From Luminiphilus sp. (GTDB lineage: Bacteria > Pseudomonadota > Gammaproteobacteria > Pseudomonadales > Halieaceae): a stretch of DNA of 8,170 nt. Each line of letters starts with the position of its first letter. The stretch's first letter is position 1. Where the stretch lies: positions 1-8,170 of the forward strand of contig JAHEJH010000180.1 in assembly GCA_024638905.1 (NCBI GenBank). The letters run 5' to 3'. The position numbers and the translations under genes are program-made. The notes beneath the pieces are model-generated. The model was not told where the DNA came from. It saw nothing but the letters and a program-made list of their open reading frames with translations, and searched no databases. Below are positions 1 through 6,594 of this stretch, in pieces.

Positions 1-23
1 GGCGCAACGTTTGATACGGCGCC
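1..23. other. Small bulged inverted repeat downstream of the pal terminator
   Basis: GGCGC (1-5) pairs with GCGCC (19-23), and CGT (8-10) with ACG (16-18), around a TTGAT loop, leaving a two-base AA bulge. The structure can form on either strand. It lies just beyond the pal terminator and at the window edge, so it may be incomplete. It has no U-tract, so it is not itself a good intrinsic terminator. It could be a second 3'-end hairpin, part of the next gene's leader, or chance. Confidence 0.25.
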
Positions 24-30
24 TAGTAAC

Positions 31-56
31 AAAAAGCCGGCGAATGACGCCGGCTT
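31..56 (-). terminator. Rho-independent terminator of pal / the tol operon
   Basis: Read on the minus strand, a perfect 8-9 bp stem (AGCCGGCG paired with CGCCGGCT, plus a flanking A-T pair) closes a 5-base TCATT loop and runs directly into a T-rich tract. The stem is GC-rich and lies about 30 bases past the pal stop codon, the expected place for the end of the transcript. It implies that little transcription passes from pal into whatever lies to the left. Confidence 0.9.
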
Positions 57-88
57 GATGGGTAACACTGTCAAAGTGAAGTCCTCAG

Positions 89-613
89 TTATTTGAGCTC
101 TACCCGGCGATTCTGTTGCCAATTGGACTCACCAGAGCCGTAAGCAACCGGGTTTTCCTCACCGTAACTGATGGTCTCGATGCGGTAGCTGGGCACACCG
201 TTGGCGACCATGTAATCGCGGACAGCATTGGCACGTCGCTCACCCAAAGCAAGGTTGTACTCACGTGTGCCACGTTCATCGGTATGACCTTCGAGTCGGA
301 CGCTGTCATTGTTACCTAGCAGTGCGGCAATGTGGGCATCCACCTGTCCGCGGGCTTCGTCGGTCAGTGAAGAGCTATCGAAATCAAAGTAGAAAACCGT
401 GCCCACATCGGCAGCCGCTTCCTCACGTGCCTCTTGAGCAGCGGCCTGCGCCTGTTGCTCCGCCTCGCGTGCGGCAGCCTCTTGAGCGGCCTGCTCAGCC
501 GCTGCTGAAGCCGCAGCTTCCGCCTCTTTGGTCTCGTTACTGGAACATGCCGCCAGAAACAGCGCGGCGAAAACCACACTCAACCACTTCGCACTCAGCG
601 TTACATTTTTCAT
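89..613 (-). CDS. pal: Peptidoglycan-associated lipoprotein Pal (OprL-type)
   Basis: Outer-membrane lipoprotein that holds peptidoglycan through its OmpA-like domain and is relocated by TolB/TolA to help outer-membrane constriction at division. The 174-residue product begins with a lipoprotein signal peptide: basic start, hydrophobic core, and lipobox LAAC with Cys23 as the lipidated residue, followed by SSN. Residues about 29-68 are a linker very rich in Ala, Glu and Gln (21 Ala among residues 31-68). The OmpA/Pal domain spans about 72-174: FYFDFDS, then the peptidoglycan-binding signature EGHTDERGTREYN and LGERRANAV. Length matches E. coli Pal (173). The reading frame is open upstream to 709, but the ATG at 613 is chosen because it starts the signal peptide and has an SD eight bases upstream. 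The helical-looking linker is unusual compared with the flexible Gly/Asn/Ser-rich one of E. coli. Confidence 0.96.
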   Translation of the reverse strand: MKNVTLSAKWLSVVFAALFLAACSSNETKEAEAAASAAAEQAAQEAAAREAEQQAQAAAQEAREEAAADVGTVFYFDFDSSSLTDEARGQVDAHIAALLGNNDSVRLEGHTDERGTREYNLALGERRANAVRDYMVANGVPSYRIETISYGEENPVAYGSGESNWQQNRRVELK

Positions 614-795
614 AATGTTTGTCCTTCCCCAGTCACTGGAACCTAAAACCTGCCTAATGTAGCGCATAAGTGTGCGTTTTTCTCGCGTTGAAGGCCAGAA
701 ATATTGCACCTAACGAACAGTCCAATTAACAAAAACCAACAATAGTCCACTTCTAAAAATATCCCCTCGTCAGAAATCCAACAAAGACCGGAAGC
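614..795 (-). promoter_or_regulatory. tolB-pal intergenic region, likely pal leader and possibly a promoter
   Basis: This 182-base non-coding gap is by far the widest in an otherwise tightly packed tol cluster, and it is AT-richer than the flanking genes. Such a gap is where a separate pal promoter would be expected. The minus strand has AT-rich stretches near 690-760, but I found no convincing -35/-10 pair: candidates such as TTGGAC followed 16 bases later by TATTTC match consensus poorly. There is no U-tract hairpin on the minus strand that would terminate tolB transcription, so readthrough into pal is also possible. Confidence 0.35.
622..628 (-). promoter_or_regulatory. Ribosome binding site of pal (fixes the start)
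   Basis: GGAAGGA on the minus strand, eight bases before the ATG at 611-613. It supports that ATG over in-frame codons further upstream. An 11-base palindrome (CCAGT-C-ACTGG, 629-639) abuts it on the upstream side. Confidence 0.75.
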
Positions 796-2085
796 TTAGG
801 GCGTCACGTAAGGCGACCAAGCGGGCTCCTGAACGCTACCCTGTCGGGCTGGCAGGCTGAATCGGACACCACCGTCGACCGCCACCGCGCCGAGAATGCT
901 GTCTTCACCGCGTTTGGTGGCATAGAGCACGATCGAGCCGTTAGGCGCAATACTGGGGCTCTCATCGAGACTCGTTTCAGTCAGCACCGTTAGCCTGTCG
1001 GTCACCAAATCAAACACCGCGATGTGGTATCGACCATTTCGCTGATGGACCAACGCGACATTGCGCCCATCCTGCGCAACCCGCGCCCGGGCGTTGTAAG
1101 GCCCCTCAAATGTGACTCGCTCCATTTTTTGGGTACGCAGGTCGTAGCGATAGATTTGCGGTCGTCCGCCCCGGTCTGACGTAAACAACAATGATTTGCC
1201 ATCGGGCATCCAGGTCGGTTCGGTATCGATCGCAAAGTGGCGGGTTAAGCGCGTCAAGGCGCGACTCTTCAGATTCAACAGGTAGATATCCGGATTGCCG
1301 TCCTTAGATAACACCAATGCCATATTGTTGCCATCCGGGGACCACGCAGGCGAATTGTTCAGACCTTTGAAATTCGTCAGTTGTTCACGCTCACCGGTGC
1401 GCAAATTCTGTCGGTAAATAGCGGGGCGTGTCGTCTCAAAGGACACATAGGCCACCTCAGTGCCGTCAGGAGACCACGCCGGAGACAAAATAGGATCACG
1501 GCCTTCCAGCAGGACGATGGGCCGGCGCCCATCAGCATCCGCGAGGGTAAGGCGATAAAAATCCTTGCCGTCCGGATTGCGGGTCACCGAGACGTAAAGC
1601 AGTCGCGTGGCAAAAGCACCGGGGATACCGGTCAAGGTTTCATAAACCGAATCGGATACCCGATGCGCCAACATACGCAGCTCCGCAACGGGTCCTGTTA
1701 CAGTTCCGTCGGCCACAGGCTCCTGGCGAGTGACATCAAACAGTTGGAAATCAATGCGTGCCTGTGACCCCACGCTGACCCGACCGATCAGCACATACTC
1801 GGCAGAAATGGCGCGCCAATCTCGGAAAAACAGATCCGATTCATGGGTGGGATAGCTCAACATGTCGCGCCGGCTGACCGGCGAGAACTGGCCGCTACGG
1901 GCCAGATCCGAATCGACAATCTGCGCAGCATCTTCAGGCGGCGAACCGACCCCTTGCCACGCAAACGGCACCACCGCGATGGGCGTGGGATTCTCTACAC
2001 CCTGATTGATTTCGATCTGCAACTCTGCGCGGGCGGCCGATGCCAGCAGCAGCGCAAATAGAATGAATCCACGTTTTACTAACAC
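796..2085 (-). CDS. tolB: Tol-Pal system periplasmic protein TolB
   Basis: Periplasmic six-bladed beta-propeller that binds Pal and is released from it by the TolA arm. The 429-residue product has a Sec signal peptide (VKRG, then a hydrophobic run, then SAARA with likely SPase I cleavage after Ala20). The mature N-terminus, [12 protein letters not shown], corresponds to the TolA-contacting segment of E. coli TolB. The N-terminal domain covers roughly 21-160. The propeller covers roughly 163-429, with repeated blade motifs SPAWSPDG at 201 and 245, EPTWMPDG near 289 and SPSIAPNG near 376. It ends [10 protein letters not shown], matching the family's closing AWSPY motif. Length matches E. coli (430). 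The start codon is GTG, with GAGG nine bases upstream inside the end of tolA. The gap after tolA is only three bases, so translation is probably coupled. Confidence 0.96.
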   Translation of the reverse strand: MLVKRGFILFALLLASAARAELQIEINQGVENPTPIAVVPFAWQGVGSPPEDAAQIVDSDLARSGQFSPVSRRDMLSYPTHESDLFFRDWRAISAEYVLIGRVSVGSQARIDFQLFDVTRQEPVADGTVTGPVAELRMLAHRVSDSVYETLTGIPGAFATRLLYVSVTRNPDGKDFYRLTLADADGRRPIVLLEGRDPILSPAWSPDGTEVAYVSFETTRPAIYRQNLRTGEREQLTNFKGLNNSPAWSPDGNNMALVLSKDGNPDIYLLNLKSRALTRLTRHFAIDTEPTWMPDGKSLLFTSDRGGRPQIYRYDLRTQKMERVTFEGPYNARARVAQDGRNVALVHQRNGRYHIAVFDLVTDRLTVLTETSLDESPSIAPNGSIVLYATKRGEDSILGAVAVDGGVRFSLPARQGSVQEPAWSPYVTP

Positions 2086-2088
2086 TAT

Positions 2089-2808
2089 TTAATACCTCAA
2101 GTCTTCGGGCTTAAATATCAGCTGAAATCGCCGAAAGTTAGCCTCAAATGTGCGGTCATCGAGCTTGGCGACCTCGGGAAATCGCCCTGTCCGTTCCACT
2201 GCCGTCATGGCGCTGCGGTCGAAGGCAGTGTTGCCGCTGGACTGTAAAACGCTCACGCCTACCACTTCACCTGTCGGCACCAATTGTATCGACAATATCG
2301 ACACCATACCGTTGCGGGCACTGGGTGGCCGGGTCCAACGGTTGATGACCGACGCCTGAATGGTGGCTGCCACCACGTCACGCAGGCTGGGCTCACCCGC
2401 CCCGGAAGCGGCAATCTCTGCATCGACAAGAGAATCTAGCTCGGTGCGGGTCAACGCCGCCAATTGCTCTGCATCGAGCGCAGGCTCCGGCTGCTCGACT
2501 TCCGCCGGTTTGGGCTTTGGCGCTGGCTCTGGAGCCGGCTCTGGCGCGGGTTGAGGCTCAGGCTTGGGCTTGGGCTTGGGCTTGGGCTTGGGCTTGGGTT
2601 TTGGCTTGGGTTTTGGCTTCGCCTTGGGTTTTGGCTTTAACGCCTCTGCTTGAATCAGGCTGGCTTGAATCGGCTGAATGCTGGGAGCAGCCGCGATCAC
2701 TTCGCTGGGGCCCGTCCAGCGCACCACCAGCATCAAGACCAATCCCCCATGCAGTGCAAGGGTCAGGATGGCTGGCAGACCCGTAAAGAGCAGGCGGTCG
2801 GCTGACAT
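2089..2808 (-). CDS. tolA: Tol-Pal energy-transducing protein TolA, short form with Pro-Lys linker
   Basis: Inner-membrane arm that carries TolQR motor force to TolB/Pal. The 239-residue product has a short cytoplasmic start, one membrane helix (about 10-30), then a Pro-rich linker (about 58-110: alternating Pro-Lys, then Pro-Glu/Pro-Ala). Acidic and helical-looking sequence follows (111-140), then the C-terminal TolA/TonB-like domain (about 141-239: SVINRWTRPPSARNG, GEVVGVSVLQSSGNTAFDRSAM, FRRFQLIFKPEDLRY). E. coli TolA is 421 residues, with a long Ala/Lys helical domain II that is absent here. The linker resembles that of TonB, but the position between tolR and tolB and the C-terminal sequence make TolA the better call. 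The ATG overlaps the tolR stop by one base (TGATG), indicating coupled translation. Confidence 0.9.
   Translation of the reverse strand: MSADRLLFTGLPAILTLALHGGLVLMLVVRWTGPSEVIAAAPSIQPIQASLIQAEALKPKPKAKPKPKPKPKPKPKPKPKPKPEPQPAPEPAPEPAPKPKPAEVEQPEPALDAEQLAALTRTELDSLVDAEIAASGAGEPSLRDVVAATIQASVINRWTRPPSARNGMVSILSIQLVPTGEVVGVSVLQSSGNTAFDRSAMTAVERTGRFPEVAKLDDRTFEANFRRFQLIFKPEDLRY
2561..2638 (-). repeat. Hexanucleotide tandem repeat within tolA
   Basis: Thirteen consecutive hexamers based on GGCTTG (plus strand). The first six (2561-2596) are identical, and the rest are diverged copies such as GGTTTT, GGCTTC and GCCTTG. On the coding strand each hexamer encodes one Lys-Pro pair, so gain or loss of whole units keeps the tolA frame and changes linker length by two residues. 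The synonymous Lys/Pro codon variants at the high-coordinate end suggest an older, diverged part next to a younger, homogenised part. Confidence 0.9.
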
Positions 2809-3224
2809 CAGTTACCAGCCGGACTTTCGGTCACCAAACCTACTTGGGGTGCACCCGCTTCCTGCAACGCGGTCATAACCACCACGACGTCCCCGTAGGC
2901 CACCTTCTGATCGCCCCACACCAGCACCGGCTTGTCCGGCGTGCGCCTAAGCACAGCGGCCACCCGCTGCCGAATCGTCGCCAGCTCAAGCGCCTGCTTT
3001 TCGTTGGCGCCCAGATTCAGAAAAAGTTCGCCGCGGTCATTGATCGAGACGATCAACGGCTCGGCATCTTGATCCTTGACTGGCGCAGCATCCGCATCGG
3101 GCAGGTCTACCTCGACGCCCTGCATCAGCATGGGTGCCGTGACCATGAAAATCACCAACAGCACCAACATCACGTCGATGTAAGGCACGACGTTGATTTC
3201 TGCGAGCATCCGACGCCGACGCAT
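2808..3224 (-). CDS. tolR: Tol-Pal proton channel subunit TolR
   Basis: ExbD/TolR-family inner-membrane protein that works with TolQ as a proton-driven stator and pulls on TolA. The 138 residues comprise a basic cytoplasmic tail (MRRRRM), a single membrane helix (about 12-34) and a periplasmic domain (about 40-138) with the conserved VEVDLPDADA segment after the helix. Asp17 in VVPYIDVMLVLL is the conserved membrane Asp that carries protons (Asp23 in E. coli TolR). Length is close to E. coli (142). The ATG lies two bases after the tolQ stop, with a modest GAGAG purine stretch upstream inside tolQ. The last codon overlaps the tolA start. Family and neighbours distinguish it from ExbD. Confidence 0.95.
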   Translation of the reverse strand: MRRRRMLAEINVVPYIDVMLVLLVIFMVTAPMLMQGVEVDLPDADAAPVKDQDAEPLIVSINDRGELFLNLGANEKQALELATIRQRVAAVLRRTPDKPVLVWGDQKVAYGDVVVVMTALQEAGAPQVGLVTESPAGN

Positions 3225-3226
3225 GA

Positions 3227-3937
3227 TCAGGCTCTCTGAGATTGATTCGCTTTCAGCGCATACGTCTGGCGCTGCAGAATGCCCGAGAACTCATCGAGAA
3301 ACGTCTCATACCGATTCAGCAGCGCGTCGCTGCGAGCCGCAAGGCGGTTGTAGGCCAATACGGCGGGAATCGCCGCGAACAGTCCCATTGCCGTGGCGAT
3401 CAACGCCTCCGAGATGCCCGGCGCCACCGTCGCCAACGTGGCTTGCGTTGCATTAGCTAGCCCCCTGAAGGAATGCATGATGCCCCACACTGTCCCCAGC
3501 AGTCCGATGTAAGGGCTGGTGGAACCCACCGAGGCCAGAAAGGGGAGATGCTGCTCGATTCGGTCCGTCTCACGCATCAGTGCCACGCGCATGGCTCGCC
3601 GCGACCCCTCGAGAATCGCATCGGCATCCATATCGGCTTGTTGTGACAGCCGGGAAAACTCCTTGAACCCGGCCCGGAACAAGCTCTCAACCCCGGTGGG
3701 CAATTGGCCGTCCGCGACCGCCTGATTGCCCTCACGGTATAGCTGAGCCAGATCGATGCCGGACCAAAATTGCTCCTCAAACACCAGTAGCTCATCGTCA
3801 GCACGCCGCATCAGCATCACGCGCTGCACAATCAGGAACCACGACGACAGAGAGGCCAGCACCAGTATGAGCATCACCACCTGCACCAGCGCACTGGCAC
3901 CGACAATGAGCTCCATCAAACCCAGCTCTTGCGTCAT
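3227..3937 (-). CDS. tolQ: Tol-Pal motor subunit TolQ
   Basis: MotA/TolQ/ExbB-family inner-membrane protein forming the pentameric ring around the TolR helices. The 236 residues show a first membrane helix (about 13-36), a long cytoplasmic loop (about 40-130), and two further helices (about 131-156 and 168-197). Conserved family stretches are GSTSPYIGLLGTVWGIM, with Thr149 facing the proton path, and EALIATAMGLFAAIPAVLAYN, with Thr182. Length is close to E. coli (230). The ATG forms an ATGA overlap with the ybgC stop and has a good SD (GGAGAAGG at 3942-3949, minus strand) shortly upstream. Translation is therefore both independently primed and coupled to ybgC. Confidence 0.96.
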   Translation of the reverse strand: MTQELGLMELIVGASALVQVVMLILVLASLSSWFLIVQRVMLMRRADDELLVFEEQFWSGIDLAQLYREGNQAVADGQLPTGVESLFRAGFKEFSRLSQQADMDADAILEGSRRAMRVALMRETDRIEQHLPFLASVGSTSPYIGLLGTVWGIMHSFRGLANATQATLATVAPGISEALIATAMGLFAAIPAVLAYNRLAARSDALLNRYETFLDEFSGILQRQTYALKANQSQRA

Positions 3938-4359
3938 GTCACCTTCTCCGTGGGGGCTAGTGTCGCCTCTAGTTGTTTCCGCAGGTCAGCATCCAGCCGC
4001 GTGGGGCGACCTGTCCCTCGATCGACGCAGGCGATCTGTATATCCCCTGCCACCAGCACCGAGTCATCTCGGCTTACGGTCTGGTGGAAGTTAACCGTCG
4101 CGCCACCCACCGCCGATATCACCGCGGTGGCACGCAGTTGATCATCGAGGCGCGCCGGCTCTTTGTAGGAGAGCGACACCTCCGACACCACAAAATTCCA
4201 TCCCGCATCCGAGACAGCCGCTCGCTCCAGACCGAAGGTTCGCATTAACTCAGTGCGCGCCCGCTCCAGGTACTTGAGGTAATTGACGTAATAGACAATG
4301 CCCCCGGCGTCGGTGTCTTCGATATAGACACGAACGGGCAGTGAAAATTCCGCTGTCAC
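3934..4359 (-). CDS. ybgC: Tol-Pal-associated acyl-CoA thioesterase YbgC (hot-dog fold)
   Basis: Cytoplasmic 4-hydroxybenzoyl-CoA thioesterase-family enzyme. The E. coli homologue hydrolyses acyl-CoA esters and is linked to phospholipid metabolism and the Tol-Pal locus, although its exact physiological role is unsettled. The 141-residue product has the signature [24 protein letters not shown], with Asp17 as the expected catalytic residue, followed by hot-dog strands such as [16 protein letters not shown] and [13 protein letters not shown]. Tyr24 occupies the place of the His found in E. coli (VYHASY). The start is GTG, overlapping the ruvB stop by four bases (GTGA). The stop overlaps tolQ's ATG. 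Length matches the family, and no better ATG is present nearby. Confidence 0.93.
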   Translation of the reverse strand: MTAEFSLPVRVYIEDTDAGGIVYYVNYLKYLERARTELMRTFGLERAAVSDAGWNFVVSEVSLSYKEPARLDDQLRATAVISAVGGATVNFHQTVSRDDSVLVAGDIQIACVDRGTGRPTRLDADLRKQLEATLAPTEKVT

Positions 4360-5414
4360 GACGACTCATCCAGATCGAGGCTGAGAGTTTCCGCCGCGGA
4401 TCCCTGAAAAGCGATGCCGAAATGGGCATAAGCATGCCGGGTCGCGATCCGACCGCGCGGCGTTCTCAAAATAAAGCCCTGCTGAATCAGAAACGGCTCC
4501 AATACATCCTCAATCGTGCCGCGCTCCTCGGACAGCGCCGCGGCCAGACTATCCACCCCCACGGGGCCACCATCGAACTTCTCGATCATGGTGAGCAGCA
4601 GCCGGCGATCCAAATGGTCAAAACCCTGGGCGTCCACGGACAGCAAATCGAGTGCCGCCTCGGCCGTGCCGCCGGTCACTGCGCCATCGACCTTTACCTC
4701 TGCATAATCTCGAACACGTCGCAGCAGGCGGTTAGCGATACGCGGCGTGCCTCTGGAACGCTTGGCAATTGACACTGCACCCTCGTCATCGCTGGGAATC
4801 TCTAAAATCCCCGCAGAGCGTTTCACAATTTCAGTGAGCTCCGCGGTATCGTAAAACTCAAGCCTCTGCACAATGCCGAATCGATCACGCAGCGGCGATG
4901 TGAGCAGTCCTGCACGCGTCGTCGCACCGACCAGAGTAAAAGGCGGTAAGTCGAGCTTAATCGAGCGCGCCGCAGGCCCCTCACCAATCATGATATCGAG
5001 CTGGTAATCCTCCATAGCGGGGTACAGGATTTCTTCGACATAAGGACTCAGGCGATGAATCTCGTCAATAAACAGCACATCGCCAGGCTCGAGGTTCGTC
5101 ATCAGGGCCGCAATGTCACCGGCCTTTTCAAGAACGGGTCCGCTGGTGGTCTTCAGCTGTACACCCATCTCCTCTGCAATAATGCTCGCAAGTGTGGTCT
5201 TGCCCAGGCCTGGCGGGCCGAAGATCAAGGTATGGTCGAGCGGTTCCCCACGACCGCGCGCTGCCGAGAGGAAGATCTCCATTTGCTCCCGCACTGCACG
5301 TTGCCCGATATAGTCGTCGAGCCTTCGCGGTCGGATCGCACGGTCCATGGCATTTTCGCGAGGGTCGCGATGGTTACCCGGGTCAGCCGCGACAAGACGA
5401 TCAGTCTCAATCAC
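4356..5414 (-). CDS. ruvB: Holliday junction branch migration ATPase RuvB
   Basis: Hexameric AAA+ motor that pulls DNA through the RuvA-bound Holliday junction. With the start chosen here it has 352 residues (E. coli 336). Walker A GPPGLGKT is at about 66-73, Walker B FIDEIHR with Asp117/Glu118, sensor 1 VGATTR at about 162-167, and PLRDRFG, which includes the arginine-finger region, at about 174-180. Sensor 2 [15 protein letters not shown] is at about 222-236. The winged-helix DNA-binding domain closes with [16 protein letters not shown] and RTPRGR. The frame is open to a TTG at 5462. The GTG at 5412-5414 is preferred because it gives VIETDRL, aligning with the E. coli start MIEADRL, and has AGGAAGG six bases upstream. 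A short tail follows the usual HFGI ending. Confidence 0.93.
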   Translation of the reverse strand: MIETDRLVAADPGNHRDPRENAMDRAIRPRRLDDYIGQRAVREQMEIFLSAARGRGEPLDHTLIFGPPGLGKTTLASIIAEEMGVQLKTTSGPVLEKAGDIAALMTNLEPGDVLFIDEIHRLSPYVEEILYPAMEDYQLDIMIGEGPAARSIKLDLPPFTLVGATTRAGLLTSPLRDRFGIVQRLEFYDTAELTEIVKRSAGILEIPSDDEGAVSIAKRSRGTPRIANRLLRRVRDYAEVKVDGAVTGGTAEAALDLLSVDAQGFDHLDRRLLLTMIEKFDGGPVGVDSLAAALSEERGTIEDVLEPFLIQQGFILRTPRGRIATRHAYAHFGIAFQGSAAETLSLDLDESS

Positions 5415-5443
5415 CACCGCCCTTCCTCTTGCGCTGCTGTCAT
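5411..5443 (-). CDS. Possible 10-codon mini-ORF linking ruvA and ruvB
   Basis: An ATG at 5443 overlaps the ruvA stop as ATGA and opens the short frame [10 protein letters not shown], ending in a TGA at 5411-5413. That stop overlaps the chosen ruvB GTG as GTGA. A strong GGAGG (5453-5457) lies nine bases upstream of the ATG. The arrangement would let a ribosome finishing ruvA translate the minigene and be delivered to ruvB. The peptide itself resembles nothing I know. It may be a coupling device or a coincidence, since the GGAGG sits inside ruvA codons. Confidence 0.3.
   Translation of the reverse strand: MTAAQEEGRW
5421..5427 (-). promoter_or_regulatory. Ribosome binding site deciding the ruvB start
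   Basis: AGGAAGG on the minus strand, six bases before the GTG at 5412-5414. An adjacent GTG at 5415-5417 is only three bases from it, so the second GTG is better spaced. The site supports the homology-based start rather than the upstream TTG. Confidence 0.65.
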
Positions 5444-6066
5444 CCTTTCGCCCCTCCGGCAATCCGCAGTGCCAGCCTAATCAACTCTTCGCTGGGGGTC
5501 TCCGGCGCTGCGTCGGCGGCTGCGATCAGCTTCGCGGCTTCCGTCAGCTTGTAGCCCAGGGCAACCAGTGCCTGCTCGGCTTCCACACGCTGGTCATTGC
5601 CATGGGCACTCGGCTTGCCGGTCTCCGCTCGCGCGGCGGATTCGGGGGAGAGCTCATCGAGCCAATCCCCAGCCTTGTCGCGCATCTCCACCAGCAGGCG
5701 CTCTGCCGTCTTGCGGCCCACGCCCGGCAGTGCCACCAGGGCGGCCACGTCATCGCGTTGCAAGCAGCGCGCGAAGTCGGCCGCATCCATTCCTGAGAGC
5801 AGTGTCAGCGCCAATCGCGGGCCGACGCCGCTGACCTTGATCAGCTCCCTGAATAAACGTCTGTCGGCGGATTCAGCAAAACCAAACAGTTGTTGCGCGT
5901 CCTCCCGCACGACAAAGTGTGTCAGCAAGGTGACGGGTTGGCCGAGTTCAGGTAACTGATAAAGCGTGGTCATGGGCACCTGAATTTCGTAGCCAATACC
6001 CCCGACATCCAACAGAATTTCGGGCGCTTGGCGCGCGATCAATGTGCCTCGAATTTGACCAATCAT
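5440..6066 (-). CDS. ruvA: Holliday junction recognition protein RuvA
   Basis: Binds the four-way junction as a tetramer and loads RuvB rings. The 208-residue product shows an OB-fold domain I (about 1-64: [29 protein letters not shown]). Domain II (about 65-135) has two helix-hairpin-helix motifs, [19 protein letters not shown] and [20 protein letters not shown] variable linker (about 136-158) leads to domain III (about 160-205: [21 protein letters not shown]), which contacts RuvB. Length is close to E. coli (203). The ATG at 6066 starts the conserved MIGxxRG and lies nine bases after the ruvC stop. A GAGG sits 12 bases upstream, so the SD is weak. No LexA-type CTGT-N8-ACAG box is visible upstream, unlike the SOS-regulated E. 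coli ruvAB. Confidence 0.96.
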   Translation of the reverse strand: MIGQIRGTLIARQAPEILLDVGGIGYEIQVPMTTLYQLPELGQPVTLLTHFVVREDAQQLFGFAESADRRLFRELIKVSGVGPRLALTLLSGMDAADFARCLQRDDVAALVALPGVGRKTAERLLVEMRDKAGDWLDELSPESAARAETGKPSAHGNDQRVEAEQALVALGYKLTEAAKLIAAADAAPETPSEELIRLALRIAGGAKG

Positions 6067-6075
6067 GCCGCCACT

Positions 6076-6594
6076 TTACCTCAAACGCCCTGCCCTGAAG
6101 CGGCTGGCAGACAATGCGCCGGCCAGGCCCTGCGTATTGCAGTGACACAGCGCTGCGGCAAGGCCATCGGCCGCGTCCTCTGCGGGCTCCGCGGACAAAC
6201 CCAGCAGTGCGGTCACCATGTGTTGCACCTGTTGCTTATTGGCTGCACCCGTGCCCACGACGGACTGCTTGATCTGTCGCGCTGCGTACTCAAATACCTC
6301 TAGGTCGTTGGTCACACAGGCCACCATCGCCGCGCCCCGGGCATGCCCCAGCTTGAGCGCAGAGTCCGCGCTCTTGGCCATAAAAACGCTTTCAATGGAC
6401 GCTACCGTGGGCTGATAGGTGTCAATGATCTCTGAGAGCGACTCAAACAAGACCCGAAGGCGTGGACCGAGGGCTTCCTTGACCGGCAGACGGATAGTGC
6501 CGCTCGAGACGTATTGGGCTTGATTTCGCTCAACGCGGATGACGCCAAACCCCGTTTTTCGGGAGCCGGGGTCGATGCCAAGGATGACAGTCAT
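6076..6594 (-). CDS. ruvC: Crossover junction endodeoxyribonuclease RuvC
   Basis: Dimeric, Mg-dependent resolvase that nicks Holliday junctions symmetrically, working with RuvAB. The 172 residues (E. coli 173) carry the RNase H-like catalytic quartet: Asp8 in ILGIDPGSRKTGFGVI, Glu68 in ASIESVF, and Asp140/Asp143 in AEDAADGLAAALCH. The conserved ESVFMAKSADSALKLGHARG helix region is intact. The ATG at 6594 gives MTVILGID, aligning with the E. coli MAIILGID, so the start is secure although no clear SD precedes it. It lies 79 bases after yebC, where a separate promoter is possible, and nine bases before ruvA. Confidence 0.97.
   Translation of the reverse strand: MTVILGIDPGSRKTGFGVIRVERNQAQYVSSGTIRLPVKEALGPRLRVLFESLSEIIDTYQPTVASIESVFMAKSADSALKLGHARGAAMVACVTNDLEVFEYAARQIKQSVVGTGAANKQQVQHMVTALLGLSAEPAEDAADGLAAALCHCNTQGLAGALSASRFRAGRLR

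Noticed and set aside
614..709. N-terminally extended pal beginning at 709
   Set aside because: The extra 32 residues would bury the lipoprotein signal peptide. The ATG at 613 has a well-placed SD and gives a normal-length Pal.
2089..2808. The gene at the tolA position as TonB
   Set aside because: The Pro-Lys linker is TonB-like, but the gene lies between tolR and tolB with a 1-base overlap to tolR, and the C-terminal domain fits TolA. TonB would normally neighbour exbBD.
5415..5462. TTG start for ruvB at 5462
   Set aside because: It would sit inside ruvA and add 16 residues absent from the family start. The GTG at 5414 matches the homologous N-terminus and has its own SD.
6551..6563. CCCG-TTTTT-CGGG hairpin within ruvC as a terminator
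   Set aside because: The stem is only four base pairs, the T run is in the loop rather than after the stem, and it sits inside the conserved N-terminal coding region of ruvC.
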